In this document: positions 42,151-55,231 of the stretch, in pieces
How the letters are laid out: each line of letters opens with the position of its first letter
How positions within the stretch are numbered: position 1 is the first letter of the stretch
Notes under the pieces: model-generated
The model's database searches: none
What the model saw: the letters and a program-made list of their open reading frames with translations, nothing else
Told to the model about the DNA's origin: nothing
NCBI RefSeq assembly: GCF_937616625.2
Contig: NC_065576.1
Coordinates: 994,501-1,058,500 of the forward strand
Source: Mercurialis annua
Taxonomy: Eukaryota > Streptophyta > Magnoliopsida > Malpighiales > Euphorbiaceae
Reading direction: 5' to 3'
Length of the DNA stretch: 64,000 bases
Position numbers and translations under genes: made by a program

Positions 42151-44017
42151 CATCAAAAGGGAATTTTGTACTTCTGGGTTTCTCTGGTTGTCACTGTATG
42201 TAAGTTTTTTTAGCTAAAGCTTCAATCTTTTTCTATTTTATTTTTTATTCAAATTCATTTATTTATATGTTTATTTAATTTATTTAGAGGAATTTGTTTA
42301 TCTTTGATCATGAAGATGAATTTTGTTCTTCTTTGTAATTAGATTTTATGTATGTGTATAGTGCTTGATCATACCCGAAAGCATATGAATTGACACAATT
42401 TTACTTCTTTTTGTTATTTTATTGATTAAGTTTTGTTTTTGAGGGTTTTGGTCTTGAAATTTGAACTCAACTGGAGAAAAGTTTGGGAAATCGATGTGTA
42501 GTTTTTAGAATTATATGTTGTAGAATTATGTTGGATTAGTTGGTTTGGGTGATAAAGTTTGTTGTTTTCAATTTTTGTATTAGTTTATTTGATTAAAGAT
42601 GTAAACTTTTTGTTCGAAACTTAGCGAAAAACAGTAAATTTGCTTTTGCTTATTGATGTTGACTTTAATTTGCTCTAGCGGTTTAGCACTCCGAAAATTA
42701 GGTTGTGATTACTCACGTTTAGGAATGTTATGTTTAATCTGGTTAGCATGAAAAGTTATTAATAAAGTGTAATTATATGCTCTGCTCATAATACCTGGTC
42801 TCTCGCCTACAGTTTTGGTTGTAGATAGCAATTGATTGTTCCACGCAAGCAACGGTTAAGCTTACAACAAACCAATGAGTGTTTGTGATATTGAAATATT
42901 CAATTTTTTAATTATTAATTATCTTAACATTACAAACATCTCATTAGTTTAGTTTGTTGCATGAATGACGTGGCACAACCGTCGTGTTGAATCATTATTC
43001 ATTTATAGCATATGCGAGGCTGTCTTGCTGGATGAATAGCGTCTCCGCCTGATGGTTTTCGTTGTTTGAGTTGTTGTAGCAAATACTTGTGCAGCTTTGA
43101 TAGTTTGTCCTAAAAGCTTTGCGTAGCATGACAACTGTAAAGTAAACTGTAGTTCTGGTGGTTGCATTTTAGGCAAATTTGGGAATTGAATTGATTCTTC
43201 AGTAATATTTACAACTTGCTCATTATTTTCGTTCATCATATGCAACAAGGTTTTCCTTTACGAAAATGTGTCGGAAATGTGGCGGTTCGGACACGAAACT
43301 TCATTTTTGACAAAAGAAATCTTAAAATAACACTATTTTGCTGTGTCCTTATCCAAGTGTCATGTTTTCATGTATCCACGTCTGTGCTACATAGGCAATA
43401 TTTGTTATAAAAATTGGCTGTGTTATTATTTTTATCATTGAGTTGATGACACTTATGATTAATTTACATCGTACTTTTGTGTTGGCATTATGGTGTAGCC
43501 TCTGATAATGTTTGATGATATCGTTATTATTGAAGCTTCTTTTTGAAAGTAGAAATCTAGGAAATTGTGTGATGTAGTTTGACTCAGAATGCCACTTTTT
43601 AATGAATGTAATTCGTTCAATTGTCCAAGTGAATATTTTAGTGCATTTTGTGAGTATGATTGCTGTTATATTTGCTTTGCCTAGGTCCTTGGTTTCTTGC
43701 TATGGTTAGGGTACTACTACGGGCATTGCCTAGTCATGTTTCTTTTCTCCTTTTGCTGACTTTTGATTGAATCCGTTCAGATGAGCAGAAACTTACAGGA
43801 TTCTGACTATATAGGAGAACGTGAAGTAAAAGAAGTCTAATTTCATTCAGATAAGCAGAAACATTGAGGATTCTGACTAACTATATTGGAAAAAGCCAAG
43901 TAGAAAAAATCTAAGTTTGTTCAGATAAGAATAAACTTAAACGATTCTGACAATATAGGAGAACACCAAGTTGAAGAAGTCTAATTTCTGTGCGTCTTAG
44001 CTTGACTTTGGATCATT
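42151..44017. other. Probable 5' UTR intron region of the next gene
   Basis: A donor-like GTAAGTTTTT near 42200 follows a CT-rich, promoter-like stretch, so this may be a leader intron. 43785-43990 holds three similar CAGATAAG(C/A)AGAAAC...GATTCTGAC units spaced about 65-70 bp apart. No coding exon is supported. Confidence 0.35.
43250..43395. repeat. GTGTCCGTGCTACC-family repeat, copy 5
   Basis: Contains CGGTTCGGACACGAAACTTCA, CTTAAAATAACAC and the right end GTCTGTGCTACATAGG, in the same order as the 28834 copy. The left end is degraded. Confidence 0.55.
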
Positions 44018-46957
44018 ATGGATCTGAAAGGTATATCATGGGTTGGCAACATTTACCAGAAGTTTGAAGCTATGTGTTTGGAGGTTGAAGAGATCATGTA
44101 CGAGGTATGCCTTTTTGTTGTCATTATATTTCGTTGTTCAGAAACTCTTAAAGGTGCACACGGAATTTCTTAGGGCCTGACTCCTGCCTACTTGGCAGCT
44201 AGAAAATATGACTGGAGAGATCAGTGCCATTTCCTTCAAAAACTGGTTTAGATACTGCTGTGATAGTTGTGCTCTCCTTCTAAAGTTGCTCATTGTTATC
44301 ATTAACCATTTTTTTGCGCTGTCCATCAAATGGCCATCTGCTTTTAAACTCTTAGCTATAGCCTATAGTCCATTTTGCACTGGAAACTTGGTGAGTGCTA
44401 CATTTCGCCGTTTCGTTTCCATCTCCAAAAATGCTTACAAATTTTGACTTTATATGTAGAACATATTAGCGGCGGAGCCACTCACAGGCAGGCCCGTGCG
44501 CCCGGCCTTGTCGGCTTTGTACGTCTCACCTATTTTTGAAAAAAATTCATTGTCCATTTTAGCGTTTTGTTTCAGTCCAACATAGCCTATAGTCATGCTA
44601 ACTTGCTGCTCAGCTTACCATTTTTCATTTCCAGCTGAATCAATTTACTTGATTGTTTCTATCGGTAATAATTAACTCTCTAAAGCTCGTAAAGTGGCTA
44701 ATTGTTTCATAACATATAGTTTGATATTTTTGGTACAGGACACAGTTAAATATGTTGAGAATCAGGTCCAAACTGTGGGTTCTAATGTGAAGAAATTCTA
44801 TTCAGATGTCATGTTAGATTTGCTTCCCCCATCTTCTGTGGATGCAGCTAAACTTGCAGTCTCTGATGTACCATATGATTTTTATAGTGATGTTGGGATA
44901 TACATGAAGCCAAAGGCAGGAGTAAAGGAAAAATTTGGGATGGTTGATGACAGAGTGATGTCGACGGAGGATCCAAAAATAAGTAACAAAAACTTGGACA
45001 ATACACCGACTTTTCATGGACTGTGTCATGTAGAGAATATTTTTCCGTTATCAGGAGGTGATTATGCTGGTGGAGCCTCAAGACAACATGGGAAAAGAAG
45101 TCTGTCCAATAAATTAACAGTTGTCAGGAAAAACTCAAATAGGGATAATAGATCCCCAGATAAAAAATCAGGGGCCATCAATTTTTCGGATGAAGGTTTG
45201 ACTAGCTCTTCTTCATTCTGCCAACCTTCAAATGAAAATCTAGGGGACTATGCTAGAGGAGCCCCGGAACTGCATGATGATGGTTGTGTGTCTGTAGCCA
45301 CAGGTCGGAGAACCAACGAAAACTCAGAAGGAAAGGATATATCCCCAACTCAGGGATCAAATATCTCTGTTCCTTTGTTTAAAGATTCGACACGAGTATC
45401 TTCAGTCTGTGAACTTTCAAATGAAAGTAATAAGGAATTTGTTGGTCAGAAGGCGGAAGTTACAACTCTAGGGTCTGTGGAAGTGACAGGGCATGATTCC
45501 TCAGCTGAGCGTCAAAATGAGAGTGAAAATGTAATTGAACAAATTCCTCATATTCAAAAAGATGGAGCATCACCGGATATGGTTGATTCATTTGAGTTTG
45601 GCCCAAGTCAAGGAATTCATATGACACCTTCCTCATTTGGAAGCTCATCAGCAGAAGCAACTGGTGACTGTCTCCTGGTCTCTTGTGTTTTTGTTTTGTC
45701 GTTTTCACTATTTTGTTGGACATTCTTAGCTGACTTTTGATTGACAGCTGCAGAAAAATGTTCGAGTGATGGGGTGAATTTCTTACAAGAATCCTGTGCA
45801 AAGAAGGAAGTTCAAAGTAATGAAATTGCCGAGGATCATTTTGTGTCTAATTCAGGTATCCATATGCTCTTGCATAGCTGCATTTTATAACAAACTTCCT
45901 TATTAATTAGATTTGGAAAACAAATTGATGATATTTTTTCGATTCTTTGATTTTGGTATTCTACCACCTTATTGGTATTCAATGACTAGAGACTATAAAA
46001 ATCAATATATGTTGACATTCATATGAAGAATTAGGTTTGTGCACAATTTTTCGATTTATTTCCTGATTACTTGTTTGGCCTTGCAATTTGCAATTTAGCT
46101 GCCGGCTTATACTTGTAATTGGCAACTTCTACAAGCCACTTTAATTATTTCAACTTTTTCGTACATGCCATCCAATTCAACTATTTATGAGCTTATTTCG
46201 CTATGCACGTTGAAACCATCCTGCTGTCTGTTTCGTTTTAGTGAGGCCGAGTACATTGTTTGCTTGGTGGAAACCTTTTCTGTTAGGTCAGTGTTATGTT
46301 ATCATCATTAATGAGAAACCAACTGATCTTTGGTTTCATATGATTCTCATTGATTACAGTAATCTTGGGAGTTCTACGATCCATCACGTTCTTGATATTT
46401 TGTACATTTGTACTGATATTTGATTATGCTGTTGCTCACTTTTACGCACCTACATATGTCTGTCTAATTTCAGAAAGGTCAGATAATTTTAGTACAGATG
46501 TGAACAAAGTTGGTTTTTCCTCCGAACATGGAACGGAAAGCGTCGAACAAGTTGACAAGGCAAAACTTGAAGAATCCTGTATTTTAGTCAGTGCAGATGA
46601 ATGTCATTTTGTTCTGCAAAGTAAAGGAAAAAACAAGTCTTACAAGGTAGTCTGATAGTCTACCACTCGCTCCACTTAATTACCTGTTTAATTATCAAAT
46701 ATATTAATTATTTTTTTTCCGCCACGAACCATTTTCCTGCGGTTTTCCAGAAGAAGATTCAGCATGTATTTTCTCCGAAAAAGAGGCCGACAAGGATTCA
46801 GGAGTATGAAAAGCTAGCAATATGGACCGGCAGTGATTCAAATTTCAATGACAAAGAGTCTGCCAAGAATTCCGTGGCGAGTATTAACATGAAGGATGAC
46901 GCTAAGACATCCTCCTCGGCTCCAGATTCTTGCGACTCCGAGTGGGAGCTTCTGTAA
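44018..46957 (+). CDS. Conserved plant protein of unknown function
   Basis: Five exons, 44018-44104, 44739-45663, 45748-45855, 46474-46646 and 46751-46957, give 499 aa with GT-AG borders and no frame break. The N-terminus (MDLKGISWVGNIYQKFEAMC, VEEIMYE, then DTVKYVENQVQTVG, VKKFYSDVM, DLLPPSS) has the look of a conserved module with amphipathic helices; I recall uncharacterised plant proteins with this start. The middle is long, Ser/Asn-rich and probably disordered. The C-terminus has a basic segment (KKIQHVFSPKKRPTR), a possible nuclear localisation signal, and ends SEWELL. No catalytic motif is seen. Exon 1 is short and its start ATG fits the conserved N-terminus. Confidence 0.85.
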
Positions 46958-47917
46958 ATAGAAAAATATACCATGGCTCTTTCAGACCAGATGTTAATAA
47001 TGGTCGTTAAGACTTCCTTCAATTCCATCTCTTTGGCTGTATAGTTGGAAGTAACATATTTATAAAAAAATGTAATCTGTATATTGATGGTTAAAATTTG
47101 TTACCCTCTGCCCTCTGGTGCTTGCCTGCGTGGGGGAACAAGTTCCATTTCATTCAGAAATATACTGTTCAGTGTTATATAACATGAATCGATGAATAAT
47201 AATTTTACCATTTACAGGATATCTATACCTATATGGTTAGAAAGGTACGGATACAATTTATTACTAGTACTAAAATTTACTGGATTTCCCTCCCATGGAC
47301 AATTTTTTGGAATCGGAGAAATTCTGTCATAAAATAGATATTCGTCGATGACTAAAATCCGTCGAAATTATACCAGTTTTGATGCAAAGTAGAAATCTGT
47401 CGCAAATTTATAAAGTTGTCAATGGATATGAATCCATCAGAAAAGTTATATATATATCCAAAACTATTCTTTTTGTGCTTAATTTACGAGGGACATGTGA
47501 CAATCCGAGTTATGAACATTTAGTGACAGATTTCCGTGCGTCGAGAAATCCCATCGGCAGCTTAATGCTTTTTTTACTATGATCAATTTTTTACAAATGC
47601 TCCTCTCCAAACTATTTAAGAAATTAGATTCTGAAATTTACTTTTTAATTCTAACAGATATAGTTTATTGATAGCCATTTATATGTTTAATTATGGAATT
47701 CCCTTCTAGAACATCAACTTACAAAAAAATTACATAAGATTTTTTTAATAATTATTTCATACGTACAACGAACCAATAAGAGGTTTAATTTTTATCATCT
47801 TTATAAAATTGTACAATAATTATATATTTTTTTTAACATTCCACACCTCTTATGATTTATTATAAGATGACATGCCACAATAATTAATTGATTGATTTTT
47901 TTTTTAAAGAGCCACTA
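46958..47917. other. 3' UTR and intergenic
   Basis: 46958 to about 47180 is probable 3' UTR. 47280-47570 has repeated GTCGAAAT/TTTCCGTGCGTCGAG words of the type found in CACTA transposon subterminal regions, but no ends. No gene. Confidence 0.35.
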
Positions 47918-48327
47918 GACTGTCTTTGTAAAGACAATTTCTCCACTTTATTACAATGAGTCAACCTATATTTTTGGACAAATGTCCTAAATTGTTTCCA
48001 CATTCAACACTCTAAAATATAAATCTCATTCACCTCCACTACACCTCACTGCACAAGTAACAATCTAATTAATAAGATTTCATTGTTCAAAAACTTAAAG
48101 CCTCATAACATTCATTTTCAAACACATGTCACACTTTGAAACTTTCACATCATTCCTATTATAGAAGCTACCCACAAAATTATAATCCAACACTTTGAAT
48201 GTTTCAGTTCTAACATCTCTTCAAACTCCTATTTAAAACACGACTCATCATTAACTCAAACACAATCACACTAAACTCAAATCACTTTCAAAAAATATTA
48301 CTTCTCTTAGGTTCATCAACTAAAAAA
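47918..48327 (+). promoter_or_regulatory. Promoter of protease gene 1, conserved across the array
   Basis: A block at 47918-47948 (GACTGTCTTTGTAAAGAC then AATTTCTCCACTT) recurs at 56679 and 63909. GTCTTTGTAAAGAC is a palindrome. Further shared words include ACACATGTCACACTTTGAAA and ACACTTTGAATGTTTCAGTT. A TATTTAAAA box at 48230 lies 98 bp before the ATG. Confidence 0.7.
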
Positions 48328-49624
48328 ATGGCTTCACTTCGATTTTTAACGATTATTCTCTTCTTCATTTTCGCTAATCATTGTACCTCCCGTGAGCTTC
48401 AAGAATTAACAATAGTGGAAAGATATGATCAATGGCTTGCAGAGTACGGAAAGTCTTACAAAAATGGCGAAGAGAAATTAAAAAGGCTTCATATATTCAA
48501 GAACAATGTCGAGTTCATTGAAAAATTTAATGCTGGTGGTGAGGAATTATATAAGCTTAGTATTAACCAGTTTGCAGATTTAACTAATGAAGAGTTTAGA
48601 GCTTCGTGGACTACTTATAAGAGACCTGTAGCTGGTAGTTCAATAATGTCTGCAACACCATTTAAGTATGAAAATGTTACTTATCCACCTTCTGCCGTAG
48701 ATTGGACGCAAAAACATGCTGTTACTAGTGTCAAAGATCAGGGAACTTGCGGTAAGTAAGATACATGATATAAAAGCCAACATTTATTTTATAAAAATTC
48801 ATATTATTATACTGTTTCAATATTATTTTATATAAATTATAAAATTATTTGACAATATAGTAAAAAAATTATTCACAATATATTTGACAAATACACTGAT
48901 AAAATCTTGCATATCTAATTCTTTTTCTTTCTAAAATATAAGATAAAAGTTTGATACCATCAAAAGTTTTAATTATGTATTTCCATAGTGTGTCCAAGAT
49001 ATTAATTTGCATACTAATTTTGTATGAACAGGAAGTTGCTGGGCTTTCTCAGCCGTGGGAGCAACAGAAGGACTTCGCAAAATTACAAAAAACGATTTAA
49101 CATCTCTATCAGTACAAGAGCTTGTAGATTGCGACACTAATGGTGTAGACAAAGGCTGTAAAGGTGGTTCAATGGAGGATGCTTTTAAGTTCATTATAAA
49201 CAACCGTGGAATCACCAGTGACATTAAATATCCATACAAAGGAGCTGGCCAAAAATGCGACCCTAAAAAGGTGACTTCGCGAATTGCAACGATCACTGGA
49301 TACCAAAAAGTTCCGGCGAACAGCGAAAAAGATTTGATGAAGGCGGTGGCTAATCAGCCTGTGGCAGTGGCGATTGACGCCGGTTCACCCACCTTTCAAT
49401 TCTACTCCACTGGTGTTTATAGAGGAGCCTGTGGAACCAATGCAAACCATGGAGTTTTAGCCGTTGGATATGGCCAGACTAATACACAGACAAAGTTCTG
49501 GCTGGTGAAGAATTCGTGGGGAAAGAAATGGGGAGAGAAAGGATTTGTGAGAATGGAGAAAAACGTGCAGTCCAAGGAAGGTCTCTGTGGCATAGCCACA
49601 GATTGCTCGTATCCTTTAACTTAG
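48328..49624 (+). CDS. Papain-like cysteine protease 1, SAG39/SAG12 type
   Basis: Preproenzyme of 338 aa in two exons, 48328-48751 and 49032-49624. Residues 1-20 are a hydrophobic signal peptide for the secretory/vacuolar route. About 35-92 is the I29 inhibitor prodomain with an ERFNIN-like helix (residues about 31-68) and [11 protein letters not shown]. The mature enzyme starts near 123. The catalytic set is complete: Gln138, Cys144 in CGSCWAF, His281 in [10 protein letters not shown], Asn302 in NSWG. GCKGG and paired cysteines for the papain disulfides are present. NVT at about 116 is a possible N-glycan site. The intron splits the active-site CG|SCW, as in its two neighbours. Family members digest protein in senescence and programmed cell death. 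It is one of three tandem paralogues. Confidence 0.95.
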
Positions 49625-50067
49625 TTTTTTTTATTTATTATCAATGTTTTAGCAATAATTTTCTTTTTTTTTTAGAATTTCGATCAACTTTAAAATTTTG
49701 TTTTTGATGAATGATAATTGAGAATGTAATGAAATTAATTTTCCTTTCAATAGAAAAAATGCACTATTAGTTTATAACACCAGTTGAACCAATTAATCAC
49801 TTTCATAGTGATACGCATATTTTATATAGGACAATATACCCAATCATGATTTTCTTGACACCATTCACAAACTTGAAATTTATTATATTGCATATTATAA
49901 TCCATCATATTAGAGTATTGTGCGTTAAAGCTCTCATATGGATAAGTTGATTCACCAAAATTCATGATGACAATTTATAAACAACATAAATAAATAAGAA
50001 AAAAAAACGGAAAATAAAAGATATTCAAAGCAATAATTAATTAAGTTGTATTGATATAAATATCAAT

Positions 50068-50400
50068 TCCCCGGAAACGGCGCCAAAAACTTGATACACA
50101 AAATCGCAAGTGTACGATGTCGATAAATCAAATAATATAATGATAAGTAAAAGTCGAACCCACGAGGAATTGAATTTAGTGCCAAAATAGTTTTAATTAA
50201 AATCACTCAAATCTTATTTTTGTTAGTTCAAATCACTCATTATAATTTTGTGTATCACATAGCATATTTAATATTCCCTTATTTTATTTTTAAAAATATT
50301 TTAGAAAATATTATTTTTTACCTTCTTATGTTGTTTAAAATTTAATTCATATTTTATTTCCTGTAAATAATTTTTCTCTATTTTATATCTAATTTAAGAT
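50068..50400 (-). mobile_element. LTR-retrotransposon remnant (primer site and LTR edge)
   Basis: On the minus strand TGGCGCCGTTTCCGGGGA (50085-50068) is a classic plant primer-binding site, and the sequence to its right (GTATCAAGTTTT just before it) has the look of an LTR end. No other part is recognisable; the right limit is arbitrary. Confidence 0.55.
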
Positions 50401-50914
50401 ATTATTAATAAAAATAAAGATATTTTAAAATTAAATGAATGATCAATTGTATTTTTTTGTTATTAGGCAAGCTTTCATCAATGAAATATATAAAAAATAA
50501 AAAGTAATTGACTCTTCAACAAATATAAATGAGCCACTCTAAAATTAATTATTGAATATTGTAAAAGTAATGACATAGAGTGCAGGTTCAAGAGGAATAC
50601 ATCCCAGAGCATTCTCTATAAATTGTGAAATTGTAGCTGGATTAGGAGTTAGTAGGTGTTTGACTTTTTCTTATGCCCTTTGGGCTAGTTTCTTTTTAAA
50701 GGAGGCGACCAACGGAAGCTCGACTGATCGGATAAAATTTGAAATTACCATTCAGCCGCGTTTTTGTTCCATCTCATCCACTTTTTTATGTACTTATGTC
50801 AATAAAATTCTTTTTCAAATAAAAATCTTTTTTTATACCGCAAATTTATCGTAGCGTATCCTTGATCCATGTAGATCTTCTCATGTGGCGGTTAGAAGAA
50901 TATTGGTAAAGAAT

Positions 50915-51116
50915 ATTGGCGCTGAGGTGACACTCATTTATTAATGTAAAATGACATCCACCTCAGCCAATTACACCAATGAAACCGTGACACCTCAGAA
51001 CCGTGTATGAATTTGAGGAAAAAAATGATAGTTCGTGCATGAAAATAAAAAAATTTAAACTACATAATTAAAATGAGATAATATATAAAGTTCGTGATTT
51101 TTTTTTATATTAACCC
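50915..51116. mobile_element. Left-truncated MITE related to 59426-59733
   Basis: Begins inside the element at GCGCTGAGGTG and runs colinear with the 59426-59733 copy (CACCTCAGC, TTACACCAATG, GAATTTGAGG) to the end word TAACCC. The left arm is missing. Confidence 0.65.
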
Positions 51117-52637
51117 ATAATTAAATGACTCTTCAATATATATGAGTGAGCCACTCTGAAATTGAATAGTGATGTACTTGTAAAAAGTTATAATGAGTCA
51201 TCCTATAATTATAGTTAACATATTAAAATTTAATTTTTAAAAATAAACAAATTAGATTCAAATAATTTTTAATGCCTACGTCATTTCTATCGTCAGTGAT
51301 TTCACTACCTCTCTTACATTAATTTTATGGAAAATATCAAATTTGATCTCTTTATAAGAACAATATCTACTCATTTAAAAATGTCTTCGAGTTTTTTATT
51401 ATTCGACTGTGATTGGTGAGTCTGGTATATTCAGTTGCGGAACCAAAAGTTCAACTTACGAGAGTTGAAATTTTTACCTTCGGCTACTTAGAAAAATCAA
51501 ACGACTATAAATATCATACAAATGTGGTAATTAGAAATTGTAAGGGCGCCGCCCTTAATATATGTAGGGGCAGTTTCTAAGAACGGTTATAAAAATATCT
51601 CAAAAATTTATTTTTTTAATTATTTTTTTCGGACGAAGAGGGTTGACCGTCCCTAAATCCGCTCCTGATTACCACTAGCTTAATCTTTTTATCAACTTTT
51701 TAGTAATATATTTTTTTTATCCCGTTTAATAAAACACAGATGATTTTTACATATAAATTAAAAAAGCATTATTTACTATAATATTTTTTTATTTTACCTC
51801 TATCAATAATAGCCTTGTAATTTGTGTATAGATTGGTATCATTAATTATAGAAAGAAAAAAAAAGATAAAAAAAAATCATATAAATTGGTACCGAAATAG
51901 AAAATTGCCTTCTCAAGTGAGACATGAAAAAATAGGATAAGTCCCTTTTTAAATGGGACACATGGAGTATGGTTTTTTTTTTTAATTATATATTTCTTGA
52001 AAAATTTTACAATTAAGAGGGATTAAAAGATATATTACCTCCATCTCATTTAAAAAATTTAATTTACTTTTACACACAAATTAAAAGAATATTTATTATC
52101 TTTGTTTTTTCATATTTTTTCATTTAGTTTTTTCTAGTATCTTAACTATATGTTTTTTTCCATTATTTGATTTTTTAACTTTATGTTTTTTTTTCTCATC
52201 CCTTAATTTTACGTTTTTGAGGACCTTAAGAAGTAAAAAATCAAAAATCAGGGGCAAATAAGACCAATTGAAAATTAAGACACCAGATATAAAAAACATA
52301 AAATTAAAGGACCAAATAAACCATATGAAAATTTAAGAACTAGATAAATAAAACTCGTTCAGTGACCATAAAATGGATTAATCTTAATAATTAATAAGTG
52401 ACATATTTGAGTAATTATTTTAGTTGTTAAGTTAAAATTCTTACTACTTATCAATTTTAATTTGAAATCCTAACTTGCAATCTATCCACTTTTTTATCTC
52501 CTAATAATATAGTTTTATAGCCAAAGTGTTGTTTATGAGAGTGGATCCCCTGAATTTAAAAATTTCCTCCATTTTCCTCAAATTCGCTTAAATGAATGAC
52601 ATATAAGCAAATATTATATAGTGTTATAATTTTTTAG

Positions 52638-53002
52638 CCTAATGTTTTAAACAATCCCGACCTTTTATACCTTTTTCAATCCTACCATGACGTTAAAACT
52701 CGGTCAATTTTACACTATTTTATATTTTTTTATTTCAATTGTATCCTGAAGCATAAAATTGATCTTTTTTATTTGGCAAAAGTTCAAAAAAAATTAACCT
52801 TTTTTGTATTAGATTAATTTTTATATTAAATTGACCATTTTTGAAGAACTTTTTTGAATTTTTATCAAATAAATATAGGTCAAGTTTATGCTTTAAGGTA
52901 CAACTGAAATGAAAAAAATGCAAAATAAGATATGATAAATTTTCAACGTCAGAGTAAGATTGGAAAGAGGATGAAAGATCGGGATTTTTTTAAGACATTA
53001 AG
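52638..53002. mobile_element. Fold-back element, class uncertain
   Basis: Left arm CCTAATGTTTTAAACAATCC is complementary to the right arm GGGATTTTTTTAAGACATTA, and pairing continues inward (AGGTC, AATTTTACA, AAGCATAAA with their complements). No clean target duplication found. Confidence 0.55.
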
Positions 53003-53108
53003 TATAATTCTTTATCATTTTATTTATATGTTATTCATCTAAATAGATTTAAAAAAAATGGAAAAAATTTGAACTTGAAGGAAGTATTTTGTTGTGCATA
53101 TTTATTTC

Positions 53109-53110
<2 letters not shown>

Positions 53111-53149
<39 letters not shown>
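53111..53149. repeat. (AAT)n microsatellite, about 13 units
   Basis: Uninterrupted AAT triplets upstream of protease gene 2. Confidence 0.95.
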
Positions 53150-53150
<1 letters not shown>

Positions 53151-53718
53151 TCTTATTTATCAAGTTGGTGGAGCACGGTGCAACGATATATAATTTTTTC
53201 GTAACATATATTCAGTTTAGTGTTTGTAATATAATATTAATATCAGTCTATAAATACAAATTTATTGAGACATTATAATTTCACACTTTTTATAGCTTTT
53301 TTTTTTAAATTGATGATTTCAATAAATAATAAACTTTAAATTCACTTAATAAAAAAAGAACCTAATGCAACAATATAGGGTGGCATATTTAAATTTACCA
53401 TGTATGATAATTTCTTCACATACGTACAATCTGCCACCCTATATTCTTGCCTAATTGTCATTAATATTTCCACTTGTAAGTATGCAACACTCTCTAATAT
53501 AAATCTCATCCCCATTACCACATACAAGAATCTAATCATAAAATTATTTTGAAAGTTTCATATCAGTTCTATTATTAGAGCTTACCCACATAACTATAAT
53601 CTAACACTTTGAATATTTCACTTCTCATATCTATTTAAGACACAACTCAAACACAATCTCAGTACACTCAAAACACTTGCACAAAAATATCACTTCTCTT
53701 AACTTCATCAACTAAACA

Positions 53719-55231
53719 ATGGCTTCACTTCGATTTTTATCGATCGCCCTTTTCTTCATTTTCGCTAATCAATGTACCTCCCGCAAACTTCATGAGTTAA
53801 CAATGGCGGAAAGGCACGATCAATGGCTTGCAGAGTACGGAAAGTCTTATAAGAATGACGAAGAGAAACTGAAAAGGCTTCAGGTATTCAAGAATAATGT
53901 CGAATTCATTGAGAAATTTAATGACGGTGGTGAGAAATCATATAAGCTTGGAATTAATCAGTTTGCTGATTTAACTAATGAAGAGTTTAGAGCTTCGTGG
54001 GCTGCTTATAAGAGACCTGTTAATTCATTAATGGCACTGACAGTGACACCGTTTAAGTATGAAAATGTTACCGATCCACCTTCTACCATAGACTGGACAG
54101 AAAAACATGCCGTTACTAGTGTTAAAGATCAGGGAACTTGCGGTAAGTTCCATGATATAAAATATCCAACATTTATTTCATTTTCATATCATTTTTTATT
54201 TAATTTGTAATCTTATTAGATTTCAATTTGGCACAAAATACTTTTGATAATAATGTATTGTTCCTTTTCGGTATGATACACAACAACCGAACAAAATATA
54301 TTTTAAAATTTTAATCCATACAAAATTTATATTTATTATTTAAATTAATTTTCCATATGGTGATATATTGTCACTTTTCTATTTGATTTGACGACCTAGT
54401 GAAATAGATTTTTATAATATATTATCACATTGGTCATTATATCAGCATCTCTATAAGGGTGTACAAAAATTTATCAAACTAAATCGATAAATTTATTTCA
54501 GTTTGAAAAGTAAAGTTCCTTAAAAAATTGTTATTTATTTGATAAGAAACAAATTTATTTTGAACCATGACTTTAGTGACCTATAAAACAATAGATTAAA
54601 ATGTAAATTAATCTAACTTATACATTTTGTATGAATAGGGAGTTGCTGGGCTTTCTCCGCCGTTGGAGCAACAGAAGGACTTCGCAAAATTACAAAAAAT
54701 GATTTAACATCTCTATCAGTACAAGAACTTGTAGATTGTGACATCAAAGGTGAAGACAAAGGTTGTGAAGGTGGTTCGATGGAAGAAGCTTTCAAGTTCA
54801 TCATAAACAACCGTGGAATCACCAGCGAAATTAAATACCCATACAAAGGAGCTGACCAAAAATGCGACCCTAAAAAGGTGACTTCACGCGTAGCAACAAT
54901 TACCGGATACCAAAAAGTTCCGGCGAACAGCGAAGAAGATTTGATGAAGGCCGTGGCTAATCAGCCGGTGGCTGTCTCAATTGATGCCGGTTCCACAACG
55001 TTTCAATTTTACTCCTCTGGTGTTTATAGAGGAACATGTGGAACTGAAGTAAATCACGGAGTTTTAGCCGTCGGATATGGCCGGAGTAATACTGCAGCTA
55101 AGTATTGGCTAGTGAAGAATTCATGGGGAAAGAAATGGGGGGAAAAGGGGTTCATTAGAATGGAAAGAAACATAAAATCCAAAGAAGGTCTTTGTGGTAT
55201 AGCTACAGATTGTTCCTATCCACTAGCTTAA
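53719..55231 (+). CDS. Papain-like cysteine protease 2, SAG39/SAG12 type
   Basis: Paralogue of protease 1 with the same length (338 aa), the same intron position and phase, and exons 53719-54142 and 54639-55231. Signal peptide, I29 prodomain and catalytic residues (Gln138, Cys144, His281, Asn302) are retained. Differences cluster in the prodomain and in surface positions of the mature enzyme, for example GCEGG where copy 1 has GCKGG. It appears functional. Its upstream region keeps the ACACTTTGAATATTTCA words and a TATTTAAG box but not the GACTGTCTTT block seen in copies 1 and 3. Confidence 0.95.

Larger units (their letters stand above)
49625..53718. other. Intergenic spacer between protease genes 1 and 2
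   Basis: Mostly AT-rich repeat debris; separate entries mark the pieces I can define. 50580-50790 has a higher-complexity stretch (AGGAGGCGACCAACGG) with no assignable frame. 52140-52390 is loosely self-complementary. 53382-53444 has inverted TATAGGGTGGCA/TGCCACCCTATA words in the promoter of protease 2. The last 100 bp include a TATTTAAGA box at 53632. Confidence 0.4.

Noticed and set aside
43003..43248. 81-codon minus-strand frame with a plausible peptide (PPELQFTLQLSCYAKLLG)
   Set aside because: It begins at TTG, has no splice context or recognised family, and lies in a probable leader intron; kept only as a possible gene scrap.
47280..47580. CACTA transposon end
   Set aside because: Subterminal-like TTTCCGTGCGTCGAG words are present, but neither a CACTA terminus nor a target duplication was found.
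52735..52923. 62-codon minus-strand frame
   Set aside because: It is the interior of a fold-back element and is dominated by F, K and N codons.
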